A DNA stretch of 64,000 nucleotides, taken from Congeria kusceri (taxonomy: Eukaryota > Mollusca > Bivalvia > Myida > Dreissenidae). The stretch is from NCBI GenBank assembly GCA_027627225.1, contig JAPFQT010000039.1, forward strand, positions 1,244,001 through 1,308,000, written 5' to 3'. Below the pieces are notes generated by a model. It saw only the letters and a list, made by a program, of their open reading frames with translations. It had not been told where the DNA came from and did no database searches. Below are positions 25,261-36,545 of this stretch, piece by piece; the stretch's first letter is position 1, and every line of letters starts with the position of its first letter. The position numbers and the translations under genes are program-made.

Positions 25261-25521
25261 AGAATTTGAGAAACCGGAGCCAGTGCTCTGACAAATAAAT
25301 GGTTACCTTGACCTCTGTGGCACAGTAGACAAGCTCTACTATCATTAAGAATTTGAGAAACCGGAGCCAGTACTCTGACAAATAAATGGTTACCTTGACC
25401 TCTGTGGCACAGTAGACAAGCTCTACTATCATTAAGAATTTGAGAAACCGGAGCCAGTACTCTGACAAATAAATGGTTACCTTGACCTCTGTGGCACAGC
25501 AGACAAGCTCTATTATCATTC
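25261..25521. repeat. Three near-identical 87-bp direct repeats
   Basis: AGAATTTGAGAAACCGGAGC begins at 25261, 25348 and 25435, exactly 87 bp apart, and the copies differ at only a few bases. Because 87 is a multiple of three, two minus-strand frames stay open through all copies (29-residue repeats). No domain is recognised and coding is doubtful. Confidence 0.95.
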
Positions 25522-25893
25522 ATAGTGAACATATATGCTTATTAAGAGAAACAGGGACATTTAAAAAATCAGACATCACAAATATGCTGCAGGTTAATAT
25601 GTACAAGGTCAACACATATTTTGTTTGAACAAATCCTTTGACATTATGAATCAGGAATGAGCTTCAATCCAATAATTCAAAGATAACTTTGATAAATAAC
25701 CTGGACTATGATGTGTAAAACCCTCAAAAACTTGTATCTTTAATTTTTTCTTTGTTATTGTTCTTTGTAGAAGACTTTTTGTTTGACTATTTAACCAAGT
25801 ATATTTAACCATTGCTTCCAAATAACCCCACAAGTTGATCAACCAACTCATATCAATAATGCAGGGGAGATCACTGTAGTAGTTTTAGTTTGA

Positions 25894-26115
25894 GGAGTCT
25901 TTTTGAGTTCTCTCCCTGGAATTGTAACTAATCTGCAATAGGAATTACTGTCAGTTTTCTACTGAAATTATTAGACCAGCTACTTATTACTTTATAAGAA
26001 TTTGGAGTCTTTTTGAGTTCTCTCCCTGGAATTGTAACTAATCAGCACTTGGAATTACTGTCACAGTTTTCTACTGAAATTATTAGACCAGCTACTTATT
26101 ACTTTATAAGAATTT
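25894..26115. repeat. Tandem duplication, 110-bp unit
   Basis: GGAGTCTTTTTGAGTTCTCT starts at 25894 and again at 26004. The copies are nearly identical through TACTTATTACTTTATAAGAA, which implies a recent duplication. Confidence 0.95.
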
Positions 26116-28000
26116 AACACATTAATTGTTAACCCATGTCATGCGTTCATACAAACTATAATTCCAAGAGAATAACTGTCCTGTTGTTTTCAGCAGCATC
26201 CCATCCAGTTTCAGTATGGTTGTACTCTAACTACAATACTTACAGATATGATTTTGGTTTTCTATAATCAAAGATTCAAGTTTATATACAAAGATGGAAT
26301 GAATTGCAACTGGAAATGCGAGATGCATTTGCCCCAATCTACAACCATAACAACAGAAATCAGCATCAGAATCTCACAAACAACATTGTCAAGTAACAGA
26401 GCAAGACTGCAGTGGACGGATAGGAATCAATCACTGAAAATGTAAACGAAGGAATACAAATAAAAATTTGGTTGGAAGATCTCAGAACTACTTGCTGCGC
26501 AAAGTATTGACAAAATATAATTAATTAAACTTATCTGTCTAACTCATTGTCCACAAAAGTTTTATTTTGATTTCATTTCATGAAAGGTAATGATCGAATT
26601 GAAATTCCAAGTGTTATTTAAAAATGTCTACCTCTCCAAACATTAAATTACTTTCCACTTAAAATTTAGCAAGTTTAAATAAATCAGTGGTGAAATGGGT
26701 GATACAGGGAATATAAGAACAGGATTTAGTTTACCTAACAGGATCAATAACAGGTTTTACTTGCCAGACCTGACTAGTTTCAACAGATTACATGTGAATG
26801 TTTGGTCAACACTGGTTTAACTATTAAGGCTTATTTGTGAATGAAATACAATTTGGTGACGGACAGAAGTCAACGCATAAGAGGTTCTTTATACCGATAG
26901 CTTACCGATCATGTTGAATTGTATGCTTAATTGTTTAATTGTTAATAGACATTTCCAACTTTGACAAATCTGATGTTGAAAACTTAATCCGATTAGAAGT
27001 ATGTAAACTTTGGGGTTGTCTCAAGTTTGTATAATTTGACGACGCAATAAAATGTGTGTTTATGGACTGATAAAAAAACATGTTAGTTGGGTGTTTCACA
27101 TATGCACGCAACAAACTTAACACTTCGTCCTTGCTTTGTGTAAAAAACGGTCGTTTATATGATATATTTCAGTATGCAATATATAACAAGACGTTACGCG
27201 TAATAAACATGCCGTTTCTTGGTCTTACACTAGTTAGGATGCGTAGCACTTGTATGTCGTGCTTTTTGGTAAACTAATGTTAATTTATATTTATGAGTTT
27301 AAATTTGAAAGAAATATCATTAAGGTAAGAAATAGATATGCAATATGTAACATACAGTTAAATTATATGTTTCACTTGTTTTCTTGTAGTTCATTAACTG
27401 ATGTATTTTAAATACACACTGAATTGTAAACACCAATATTTTACAGTCGTTCATTTTATCCACATGATGTAACGGTAATGCAACTTTGTGTCACATGATA
27501 TTCACATGATTCTTGAAATCAACAAAGAGCATGTGCGTAGCAGTGTAGTACTATCTATATTTCTGTATTGGTTTCTTATGTTTTAATAGATATACTGTAA
27601 CACACTGATTGTTGTGGACTTTATATAGACAATTTATCTGATTTATTTATAATGTTCACCACTAAAGGAAGACCCTACCAAACATACATGCTGATCATTT
27701 TATACAATGTTTAACAATTAATAATTTAGAAACCTTTCCTGTTCCCCCGTTCCAAAACAGGTTAGCAGACTATATAAAATGACCAACGTTTCAAGAAAAG
27801 AATGGTATGCGAGGTCAGTGTGACAAATTGGGGCTATTGACGTAACATCACATACCATCATATCACTTAAAACATAAAATATATCATTCCAGGTAAGATT
27901 TACCGTTCTTCTTATGTTTTTTCTGTGTGATGATATATATCCAAACATAAATCAATTGATCGCACGTATTAATCAGCCAATATTGTGCGTGTGTTAAAAC
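26116..28000. other. Intergenic sequence with no recognised gene
   Basis: AT-rich, with only short frames of 60-76 codons without domains. Confidence 0.5.
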
Positions 28001-28092
28001 CGAGCATCATGCTCTTTAGGTCGAGCATCATGCTAAATAGTACAAGGCTGTAAGAAGAGCATGATGCTCAGTCTAACGATCATGATGCTCGT
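28001..28092. repeat. Cluster of GAGCATCATGCTC-type palindromic repeats
   Basis: Two copies of CGAGCATCATGCT (28001 and 28022) are followed by two inverted copies, AGAGCATGATGCTC (about 28055) and ATCATGATGCTCG (about 28079). The set forms an inverted repeat with arms of about 35 bp, and each core is itself nearly palindromic. Confidence 0.85.
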
Positions 28093-28229
28093 TTCTATGA
28101 GCATATGCAGGTGTCAGTCCACACATTTCAGGTCTCTCTATCTAATTAAGACATTACACACATGACAAAAACCTAAGCATATTCCAATCCGCTTTAAATT
28201 ATCAATTGAATGTACAGTAATGTAGTGAA

Positions 28230-28300
28230 TCTTTCACACTTAGTACTGGTTCTACCCAAGAAACAGACTCGAGAATGTTTAAATAAGCCACATGCTGGTG
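28230..28300 (+). mobile_element. SINE core fragment
   Basis: CTTAGTACTGGTTCTACCCA and AGAAACAGACTCGAGAATG match the core of the SINE at 36.05 kb. The tRNA-like head is not recognisable here. Confidence 0.6.
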
Positions 28301-29963
28301 ACTGAAACATTTGATCCTGCCAGATGATGGCCTGTGTCTAGAACAATCCTCGACACATCTAGGACTATAATAGACCGGCTATGTGTCATAGTGTCTATGA
28401 CTTTGGTTTATTCTAGTCCTAACTGTTATATGCTCATTTCAGATTAAGTACATTTCATGAATTTATTATGTTTTTTAGTTAGCGGCGATAAACGAGCGAT
28501 TTAGTACCGAAAATCAAGATGGGGTATAGCTTCTGACTCAGAAGAGTGGACTTACATATTAATATCATCTGTCGTCGTCAACCATTTACTTTACAACTTC
28601 TCTGAAACCGCTTGGCGCCTTTAAATCTTACTTGGCAGGAATGTTCCTGATGACAAGTGTTAATTTGTAGACCTTGTAAGTGCCTTTAAATTAATCAGAG
28701 AAACACTGATCATGACGTTTTTGATTTATGCATACAAATTGCAGAGAAAAGTTTACCCTGTTCCATTACTGACTGACAGTAAAATTACCTTAATAAGTGT
28801 TATATTTTAACATAATTTATGATGACGGACAAAGGGACGTAACAAAAGAACTGTTTTTTGTTCATGAGGCGAATTTGTGCATGAGCATCGAAGTTTCTTA
28901 ATACCTTCAATTAAGGTATCTACCTTTTCTTCCATACTTTACGGGCTAAATTGTTATTTGTATATGCTATTTTAACAGTTAATGTTAATTAATGTAATAA
29001 TTATCTGCATATCAACACCTTGTCACTGAACAATATCGCAGTAATCAGGTACAAGTTTAAATAATATAAACAGTTAGTTCAATGTTTATAAATGACATCG
29101 AAGACAAAGGTGAAAGATCAACATTTTATTCACACGCACAATATAAAGTTTGTTGTTATAACATGCTACATAATAATAACAGTAGAACAATCATCACATA
29201 TGTTTAATTATGTCATCAATGGATTTTAAATAAATGTTTAAATACATGAAAAATAATTATATATCTTAATTGTCTCCATTGTCTGAAGATTAACATACAT
29301 CAGTTACACAGAACAGAAAATGCATATGCATCCAACACTACAAGCAGGTAAGTTATTTATGTCTGATTGTTTTCACTTAACTTCCAGCACAAGTATCAAT
29401 GTTATAATAAACAATGTTAAATCATCATCAGTATAAAACTAAATACAAGTAACCAATTTAACATCATGTTTTCTTTTTATATGATTAAACTAAACAATAC
29501 TCAAATCATCAATGTCTTTTCAATGCAGAAAATTACAATAAATCCTTCATATTTCAAAAACAAGTATTTATATACCATTACAGTGTCATGTTTTCAAGTA
29601 ATTGATCAAATACATTTCTCAAATATGTGTACAAATGACAGTCTAAAAATAGCAATTGTCATGTACATTTTACATGTATATATTTCTGCACACACATTGA
29701 CTTCTAAATTAAAATTGTACCAGGTATTTGTCCTTTAGCATACATCATATATAACTTGTTAAGTTAAGGCAAATGCCAAAACACTTATTTGATACAAATA
29801 ACACATACTATTGGTTCCAAAGTCATACTGTCATAATTATGATAAAAGTATATTATACAGAAATATAACACAGTACACAATATATCATTTCTAACTTACA
29901 AACTGTCATTTTAAGATAACCATATTTGTTATTATACAAATGTCTGATACATGTAAAAGTAAG
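28301..29963. other. Sequence downstream of the B-box gene, with no separate gene recognised
   Basis: AT-rich DNA that probably holds the 3' UTR of the minus-strand gene ending at 29964. A TTTATT (AATAAA on the minus strand) is at 29125-29130. The 90-codon plus-strand frame at 29466-29738 has no recognised domain. Confidence 0.45.
29125..29130 (-). terminator. Possible polyadenylation signal of the B-box gene
   Basis: TTTATT on the plus strand is AATAAA on the minus strand, about 835 bp beyond the stop codon. This is a weak assignment because the DNA is AT-rich. Confidence 0.25.
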
Positions 29964-30313
29964 CTATTGCACTTTGAACACCAGGATGTTGTTGCCATCG
30001 TGTCCCACAATGATGGAGGCTGTGTGCCTGTTGTAGCAGACTGACTCTGGGTTCCCCACTCCATCCCTGCCTGTAGCCAGAGTGGCCAGCTTCTTCCTGC
30101 CCTCCCTGTCCACCTGTATGATAGTCTGGGACAGCCATCCACAGACCAACACCTGGCCTGCAGGTGTCACATGTACACCACCTGGGAGTCGTAGTTCAGG
30201 GTCCTTCAATGTAGAGAGTACCGACCCATCCCTGGCCAGGGTGAGGAGCTCGTACTGGGAGTAGTTGGTGACGTATATACGATCCCCAGTGGGACTCACA
30301 GCACACTTCCATA
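29964..30313 (-). CDS. Exon 3 of the B-box gene (C-terminal propeller blades)
   Basis: The acceptor CTCTGTTTTGCAG precedes TATGGAAGTGTGCTG, read V-W-K-C-A-V-S-P-T-G-D-R. Further blades include 'LPGGVHVTPAGQVLVCGW' and 'PESVCYNRHTASIIVGHDG'. The protein ends ...NILVFKVQ with TAG at 29966-29964. A G/C-rich stretch relative to its surroundings supports coding. Confidence 0.87.
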
Positions 30314-33300
30314 CTGCAAAACAGAGTCACATCAAGATATTAAATTACTTTAAATGTTTAATAATGTTAATAAACAAACTGCAGTGACATGGTATTATTA
30401 ATGCGTCGTTAAACAGACAATTACGCATCTTAAAGATCTGCATAAAATCCAATAATAATAAATATTTTAGTGTGACAGGAAGGTTCTGTATCAGTTTATT
30501 GCCTAAAAGTTTGACACGTTGACTGGTGAGTTAGAATTGAAGTCTACCACAATTACACGGATGGAAACGATTACACGGTACAGTGAACATGTACGCATGA
30601 ATGCGTAACTATATGCAGTAATAACAGATTTCCTATACACATATACATGAATGTGTCAGCTGATGCAACTATGGCATATGCAGTATTAATAGATTTTCTA
30701 TACATGTATACATGATTACTGACATCTGTGTTATTCTATAGCTGACGCTGGCTGACATATTTATAACATGTACATGTACATTATAATAACAGAAGTTAAG
30801 CTTTTACAACAGGAAATATGTTTCAAAACAACATAAAATAAAACTTTTCTCTCTTGTTCTTCTACACAAGTAACAAAAGCCAGTTGTTATTTAAACAGTT
30901 TTACAAATACAAATCTATTAATTTAACAAATTTCAACTACAACAATTTAAAGTTTATTTACTTCATATAACGTTTGGAAACACGATGAATTATGAAACAA
31001 TAATGCACGTATATTTACTTGAAAACCACAAAATATAAACAGCAGGTCACAGAGTGTGTCATTGATTTGCACTCACTGTCTATTTATAGACATGCCATGA
31101 AGTCAGGAGTGACAGTCAAAATGCCTGATAAGTTATATTTAAAAATCAATAATATTGAAAATCATTCTTTACTGCTTTTGTAAACTTAAACTGACACATG
31201 TACATTCTACAACTATGCAGTCCTACAATTATCTTATAATACATATTTCTAATAATATCCGGATGAACCCGCCATGATTCTAACCTGTACATCTATCTGA
31301 TGTATCCTCATACAGCATGCTGACCAGTTTCCCACTCAGAGTGTACTTGTACAGTGCTCTACCAGAAGTGACATACAGCTCCCCCTGGTGGTGGGCGATA
31401 CCTCTACATTCACGTTGTAACTGAAGCTTCCTGCCCTTCACCAGCTGCCCATTGTTGACTGAGATAAACTGGATCCCACGTGTGTTAGCATCATTAACAG
31501 TAACAGCAACTTCACTGTGTGTTATATGACATATGTCCCATGGATCAGTTGACACATCACAATGAGTAAGCACACTGTACTGCTGGTCCAGCAGCTTTAA
31601 TTTCTTATTACTGCAGTCTACAACAAGAATCTGGCCATCAGGGAGAACACATATGCCTCTGATACTGCATGCTGATGAATCACTTGGTATGCTCACATTA
31701 TCCTCTGACTTTCCTTTAACAGTCAATACTTGGTCTGGGTTTCCCTGCACTGTCAATGGCTGGGTACTGTGTACAATCCTCCCCAGACCTGACAGTTTGG
31801 ACAAGTACTGCTCAATGTCACTGTTAGGCTGGAATGTTAGTGAACTTTTAACCAGAACAGAGTTCTCCTTCAAATATGTTTCAGACTGTTGTATTTTGTC
31901 GCTACATTTCTTGCTCGCTATAAAGAAGAGTTCTTTCATGCTCGTATCACTGATGTCCTGAATGGCTTCATGCAGTATTTTCAAGTCGTCACGAAGCCTA
32001 CTGCAGTTGTTCACATCAGTCTTGAGAGAAGCTTGCAGGCTTGTGAGTGTATTTTTCATTTCCTTCAAAGTGATTTTTTCAATACTGTCTAAAGTGTCAT
32101 TTATTTTCCTTCGTGTTTCTTGTATTTTGTGTAATTGTTCATCATATGAACCCTGCAGTGATTTAATGCCGGTCTCCCAATTTGTTTGAAGCTCGTTCAT
32201 TTGTTCCCGAATTGTTTGAAGCTTTACTGCAAACTGCTGCAGGTCAGTTGACTGGGTTTTGCCACACTCAGATATAAGCGTCACTTTGGTGCACTGTCTG
32301 CAACAAAATACAGTATATTATAATAACGTGCCTAAATTAATTTGGCAGATTTGTCTTAAATATTAAGACAATACTATTATACATATTCTTATTTTAAAGC
32401 TTGTGAGATGGATGGTTTACATTTCAATACAATACTGGTATATTCTTACACTGGATATTTACATGTATTAAACACATAAAATAAAACTAGAAGCACAGGA
32501 GTGCCTGTATCGCTCCACTGGCTTATTAAGTAAGGACTGTCAGAAGCAAAAGGACCCTGATTTACTATGTAAGGAAAAGAGGTCCCACCCACTGGAGGCC
32601 TTTATAAAAAATAAATCAAAATGGTTAATTTTGGCAGAGAACTTAATCCAAGCTGTGGTTTCTAACATTAAGATCTTCAAAGTTCAAAATATAACCATAT
32701 AAAGGAAAATGGTCCCACCCCCAGGACCTAAACCATTTGAGCAACTTTGCTAGAGAACCACCCAAGGAACATTTCTGTAAAATAAGTTCAAAATCTAAAA
32801 AGTCGTTTGTGACAAAAAGATTTTCAAAACTTTCAATAAAGACATATAAGGTAAAAAGGCCCCGCCTCCATGGCAGCTATAACAACAGACCTTAACAGTT
32901 TGAGAAACTTTTGTAGTGAACCACCCAAGGAACAGTGCTGCGAAAATTTATTCAAAGTTTTAAATACAGCCATTTAAGAGAAAATGGCCCCGCCCCCTGG
33001 CGACCATGTTTTTTTCAATGCAGCGCGACCATTTGGTAAAGGACCTCTCAAGGAACATTTTTCTTAAAGTATCTGAACATCCACCCAGGGGTTAAGGATG
33101 AGATGTCATTCAAAGATTTATTTATTTATAGCTCTGGTGGCCATTTTGTGCAGCAGACCTGGAACGATTTGAGCGACTTTGAAAGAGGACAATCCAAGAA
33201 ACATTTGTGTAATGTTTCAGAACGTTGGCCAACAGGTTTAGAAGATGATGTCATGTAAAGAAATTATCTGCGGACGCAAGCACACACAAACGATGGACGA

Positions 33301-34074
33301 ACCGCCATAGCATAAGCTCGCTGGCCTTTGGCCAAGGAGCTTAAAATGAATATGCCAGCATTGGAATAAAGGGTCTTGTTTGCAAAGTAATGAAGAAAAC
33401 GCAATAATGGAATTGTAATAACTTAACATTTCTATATCAGATACAATAGTTACAGGATCAACCCTCGATGTGTAGCCGCTATTGATCTTATCATTCAGGT
33501 AGTCAGTTTACCTGTTAAACATTGGTATCCAGGTAAAACCTGGAAGTTTAAAACTGCATCTTTTCTGTTATATAAATATATTGGTTTCTCAAGCCACAAG
33601 TTTTGATATTGTACTCAACTTAATTTTTGCTAATAATATTTATCAGACTGAATCATATATTAGTCTAAAAAGTTAATTGTCTAATAATAAAGATAATTGT
33701 TATGTGAACAATAATTTTAACAAAAATGTCTTATGATACCTGTGATTAAGTAGAACACAATTTGAGCAGCAAAGTTGTCCGTGGTCTTTACAGAACATTT
33801 TCAATTTTTCATCTTTGTGAAGTTCGCATTTCAACAGAAAATCCTCCACCTTCTTTGAAGCTGGCCATTTCTTCCTATCTCCCCTTCCATAAGGGGAATG
33901 TGTTTTAAACAACTGACCATGATGATGAATACATTGTCCACAGTAAAACTTCAAACATGTTTCACAGTAAAATTCTGCGACTACCTCAATAGATTGGTCT
34001 TCGCAGGTCGAACAACAAAAATCTTTAAATTCATCTGACCCTTTAGCAACAGAAGACATAGAAAATGTCGCCAT
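29964..34074 (-). CDS. RING-less B-box/coiled-coil/NHL-like protein (TRIM-related), 3 coding exons
   Basis: Joining 34074-33740, 32297-31285 and 30313-29964 gives 1698 nt, 565 residues plus stop. The three GT-AG junctions keep frame: the Arg codon at 112 is split AG|A and a Val codon is split G|TA. Order of domains: N-terminal B-box 1 (about 20-60), B-box 2 (about 83-114), a coiled coil (about 120-290) and a beta-propeller-like C-terminal half with repeated 'G-x-D-R-I-Y-V-T-N-Y' type blades. There is no RING finger, so E3 ligase activity is not expected by itself. TRIM2/3/71-like proteins use such parts for oligomerisation and protein or RNA binding, and large RING-less families are known in bivalves. 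Cytosolic location is inferred, since no signal peptide or membrane segment is seen. Its exact role is unknown. Confidence 0.88.
31285..32297 (-). CDS. Exon 2 of the B-box gene (coiled coil and first propeller blades)
   Basis: The acceptor TTTTGTTGCAG precedes ACAGTGCACC, which restores the B-box ending ...HRQC then TKVTLISE. The exon encodes a Lys/Glu/Leu-rich heptad region (about residues 120-290), then a linker and blades such as 'RGICVLPDGQILVVDCSNKK' and 'RGIAHHQGELYVTSG'. It ends TGTACAG with donor GTTAGA. Reading through gives a stop at once. Confidence 0.88.
32490..33335 (+). mobile_element. Interspersed repeat inside intron 1 (family 6)
   Basis: The left end is ACTAGAAGCACAGGAGTGCC and the end is GGCCTTTGGCCAAGGAGCTTAAAA. 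Four or five diverged units repeat 'CCACCCAAGGAACATTTCTG', 'AAGATTTTCAAAACTTT' and 'GGCCCCGCCCCC'. It lies antisense to the host gene inside its first intron (33739-32298) and does not disturb the splice sites. Confidence 0.75.
33740..34074 (-). CDS. Exon 1 of the B-box gene (two B-box zinc fingers)
   Basis: Starts at ATG 34074 and encodes residues 1-111 plus two bases. Zinc ligands of B-box 1 are visible as C21/C24, C37/C40, C45/C48 and H52/H59. Those of B-box 2 are C83, H86, C95, H98, C103, C106 and H111, completed by a Cys just across the junction. The exon ends AATCACAG followed by donor GTATCA. Without splicing the frame runs only 13 residues past the junction, and the B-box would lose its last ligand. 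Confidence 0.88.
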
Positions 34075-34298
34075 TTTGCTAACTGACTTTCAACAAACAA
34101 AAGTTTCAACTTAAATTCAGCTGAAATATTAATGTCCCAGTATCTCGTTTAAAATAAATTAATAGCCCAGAAAACACACATTAAATGCTAATGTCAATAG
34201 TCAAGCAATCAAAAATTTCCAACTGAACAAAAACCAAGATAACCTTCAAATGACGCTCAGTGGACTGATACAAGTAAACAGTGTAACTATCTAAACTG

Positions 34299-34322
34299 TC
34301 ACGTGAGTATTAGGTCACGTGA
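34299..34322. promoter_or_regulatory. Twin TCACGTGA E-boxes upstream of the B-box gene
   Basis: TCACGTGAGTATT occurs twice, with the palindromes TCACGTGA at 34299-34306 and 34315-34322. They lie about 225-250 bp upstream of the ATG at 34074. TCACGTGA is the site type of USF, MITF and TFEB/TFE3 bHLH-zip factors (M-box/CLEAR motif). The repeat is clear; regulation of this gene is inferred from position. Confidence 0.5.
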
Positions 34323-34942
34323 GTATTGGGTTACATTAAACTTTACACTGCGCCAAAGAAGGTTTGTAGCTGAATAGTAGGTTACAATAAACTAGTTTTT
34401 ATCACAAAGTCCAAATGCAGCTGGTTTAAACGTGTACTGATTAATGTCTATAGAATGTTTATTACCGGTATGTACGAGATTTCCCACACTGACTATTTTA
34501 TCTCAGTTGTCACTTCCTTTTGCCAAAACAGCATACTGACAGGATTTATGTTTTTTAGTGATTTTAAAACAATTGCACTGTTTAAATCTTGCTATATAAT
34601 TCAATCTTCAATAATGAAAATCTAAGGGAGACAACTCCTGTCCTGAAACACTTTAATTGTCTGACCCATATTAATGACATACTGTCAGTATCAAATGTAA
34701 ATTCCAACTGATTCTGTGATGACTAACAATCAAACTTCAAATAAAAAGTCTAAGGCAGCAACTGTAAAAAATAAAAAGTATATATTTACCATTTTTACGA
34801 GATCAACTTCATTGGAAAAAATCTGAACAAATAATTAAGCCCATTTTTTTAAGTTTTTCAACTTCCTTGTAGTGTTTTCAGAGAACAGGTTGTTTAAAGC
34901 AACATGTTCACAATGAATGACAATTCTAACATGTCTTGTGCA

Positions 34943-35215
34943 GTTTTCTATAGACAAAGAACAAAATTCAACGTTGTTTAACTACCAATAAACAACCCAA
35001 AAAAATACTTCAGAAACTGTAAAATATTGGTTGCATTGTAATTGCAAAAACGAAGTTTTTAGGTCATGTTACAATTGAAATAACTTTCGCATTATCGTCG
35101 TTTATCGGCTAAAAAACACTAACAGCCTTGTGGTTTAATTCATACGCATCAGAACACAAAATCGGTGTTTATTAGACAATGAACAACTCTAAATGCAAAA
35201 ATATTTTTTAATTAA
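34943..35215 (-). mobile_element. Fold-back MITE-like element, copy 4 (shortened)
   Basis: CTATAGACAAAGAACAAAATT, ACTACCAATAAACAACCC, then TTTCGCATTATCGTCGTTTA and CATACGCATCAGAACACAAA. Part of the palindromic module is deleted, so one arm is short. Confidence 0.7.
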
Positions 35216-35235
35216 CAACAGATGCCGGAGGATGA

Positions 35236-35275
35236 CTGACCACAATATATCTCAGTTCGAGATCAGGTGAGCTAA
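35236..35275 (+). repeat. 3' end hairpin of a family-6/7 type repeat
   Basis: GACTGACCACAATATATCTC then GATCAGGTGAGCTAAAAA. It is the same end sequence as at 48.11, 57.70 and 60.83 kb, here with little of the element body left. Confidence 0.6.
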
Positions 35276-35284
35276 AAATCTGTT

Positions 35285-35540
35285 GGGTGCAACCACACTA
35301 CATTTGGGCAGCCTTTCACTGCTTTAGCAACTGTCGTGGTTGATCGCCATGTCATCTTACCTTGGCAATACCTCAGGTTGCAATCCTCAACTCAATAGCT
35401 ACCACAACCAATGTCACTTCTGTCAGTACAGGTCCTGTGTCAGGCTCGAGTTCCATTCCAGCTGTTTACTCCCTGGCTGACCAATCTATTTTCTGTACAT
35501 CACTGCCAGGTGCATCTGTTCGGGTATGTGTATAAATACA
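35285..35540 (-). other. Block shared with 58.4 kb, with a conserved donor-like site
   Basis: About 230 bp here is clearly related to 58373-58610. Shared phrases include ATCTTACCTTGGCAA, TTGCAATCCT, GTCAGTACAGGTCC, GAGTTCCATT and GGCTGACCAAT. On the minus strand ATCTTACCTTGGC reads GCCAAGGTAAGAT, a good splice donor. A conserved ATGGAACTC...GACACAGGACCTGTACTGAC lies upstream of it. As it sits 1.2 kb upstream of the B-box gene on the same strand, it may be a 5' non-coding exon. It may equally be a dispersed repeat. Confidence 0.4.
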
Positions 35541-35617
35541 ACTAAATAATACTGGCACACATGTGGATGTTGTGTTAATGATTATCAGTGAAGACTTCAT
35601 CAAGCTTTATATTAACA

Positions 35618-36545
35618 AGAGCTGTCTCAGGACAGCGCGCTCAACTATTCAACTGCTTTGTCAGAGTTTTCAGCCTTTATCACTACAAAAAAGAGGCATA
35701 CTTCTCCTAAAATACTGGTCACAGATATGTGCCTTGGTCAGTGACCTCATATAATGACATTGAAGACATGTGTGATCTTTTAGTTGAATATCTGTAGCAG
35801 ATATAGACATAATCCTACTAAATTGTATGTCAGAGCTATGGGCCTTGGTCAGTGACCTTATACAATGACCCTGGAGACACATGTAAAGTTTCAATTGAAT
35901 ATCTGTTGTAGGCATAGAGATATAGAGTTGTTGCACGCGAACTTTAACCTGAATTCATAAGTACAAAAAGGGGCATATTTCTGCTAAATTGTTGGTTAGA
36001 GTTATGGGCCTTGGTCCGTGACCTTACATAATGACTCCGAAGACATATAAAGTCGCAATGGTGTAGTGGATATGGTGTCCGCCTTGCGACCGGAGCTCCC
36101 GGGTTCGATCCCCACTCAGGGAGCGTTCTCAAGACACCAAGTACTGGCTCTTCCCAGGAAACGCACTTGAGAGTGTCTTTATAAGCCAAGGCTTTCAATG
36201 CAATCAAGCTAAAATAAATAGGTTTAAACTAAACTAAGGACATGTGTGAAGTTTCAATTGATTATCTGTAGTAGTTATAGAAATATGGAGTTGTTGCCAT
36301 GCAAAATTCAACGTGAATTTCTAAGTACAAAAAGGGGCATAATTCTGCTAAATTGCAGGTCAGACTTATGGGCCTTGGTCAGTGACCTTACATAATGACC
36401 TCAAAGACATGTGTGAAGTTTCTTTTGAATATCTGTAGTAGTTACAGAGATATGTACTTGTTGCACGCATTCCTTAACCTGAATTTTCTCTTGCATGCAA
36501 ACCTTAACCTTACATTTCTAAGTCATATCTGTAGTAGTTACAGTT
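35618..36545 (+). mobile_element. Interspersed repeat, 'GGGCCTTGGTCAGTGACC' family (family 5)
   Basis: The left hairpin AGAGCTGTCTCAGGACAGC is followed by diverged units carrying TATGGGCCTTGGTCAGTGAC, GAAGACATGTGTGAAGTTTC and AAAAGGGGCATAATTCTGC. The same left end occurs at 39470 and 62630. The element is split by a SINE at 36052-36236. Confidence 0.75.
36052..36236 (+). mobile_element. Full-length tRNA-derived SINE, nested insertion
   Basis: The tRNA-like head spans 36052-36123 with A box TGGTGTAGTGG (36059-36069), anticodon-like loop CTTGCGA and B box GTTCGATCCC (36103-36112). The core follows (CACCAAGTACTGGCTCTTCC, CAGGAAACGCACTTGAGAGT), then the tail with AAAATAAATAGGTTTAAAC. It interrupts a family-5 unit: AGACAT precedes and GGACATGTG follows, consistent with a short target duplication. 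It is the best SINE copy in the window. The core resembles central domains of mollusc SINE superfamilies (for example MetaSINE/BivaMD), which was not checked. Confidence 0.85.
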
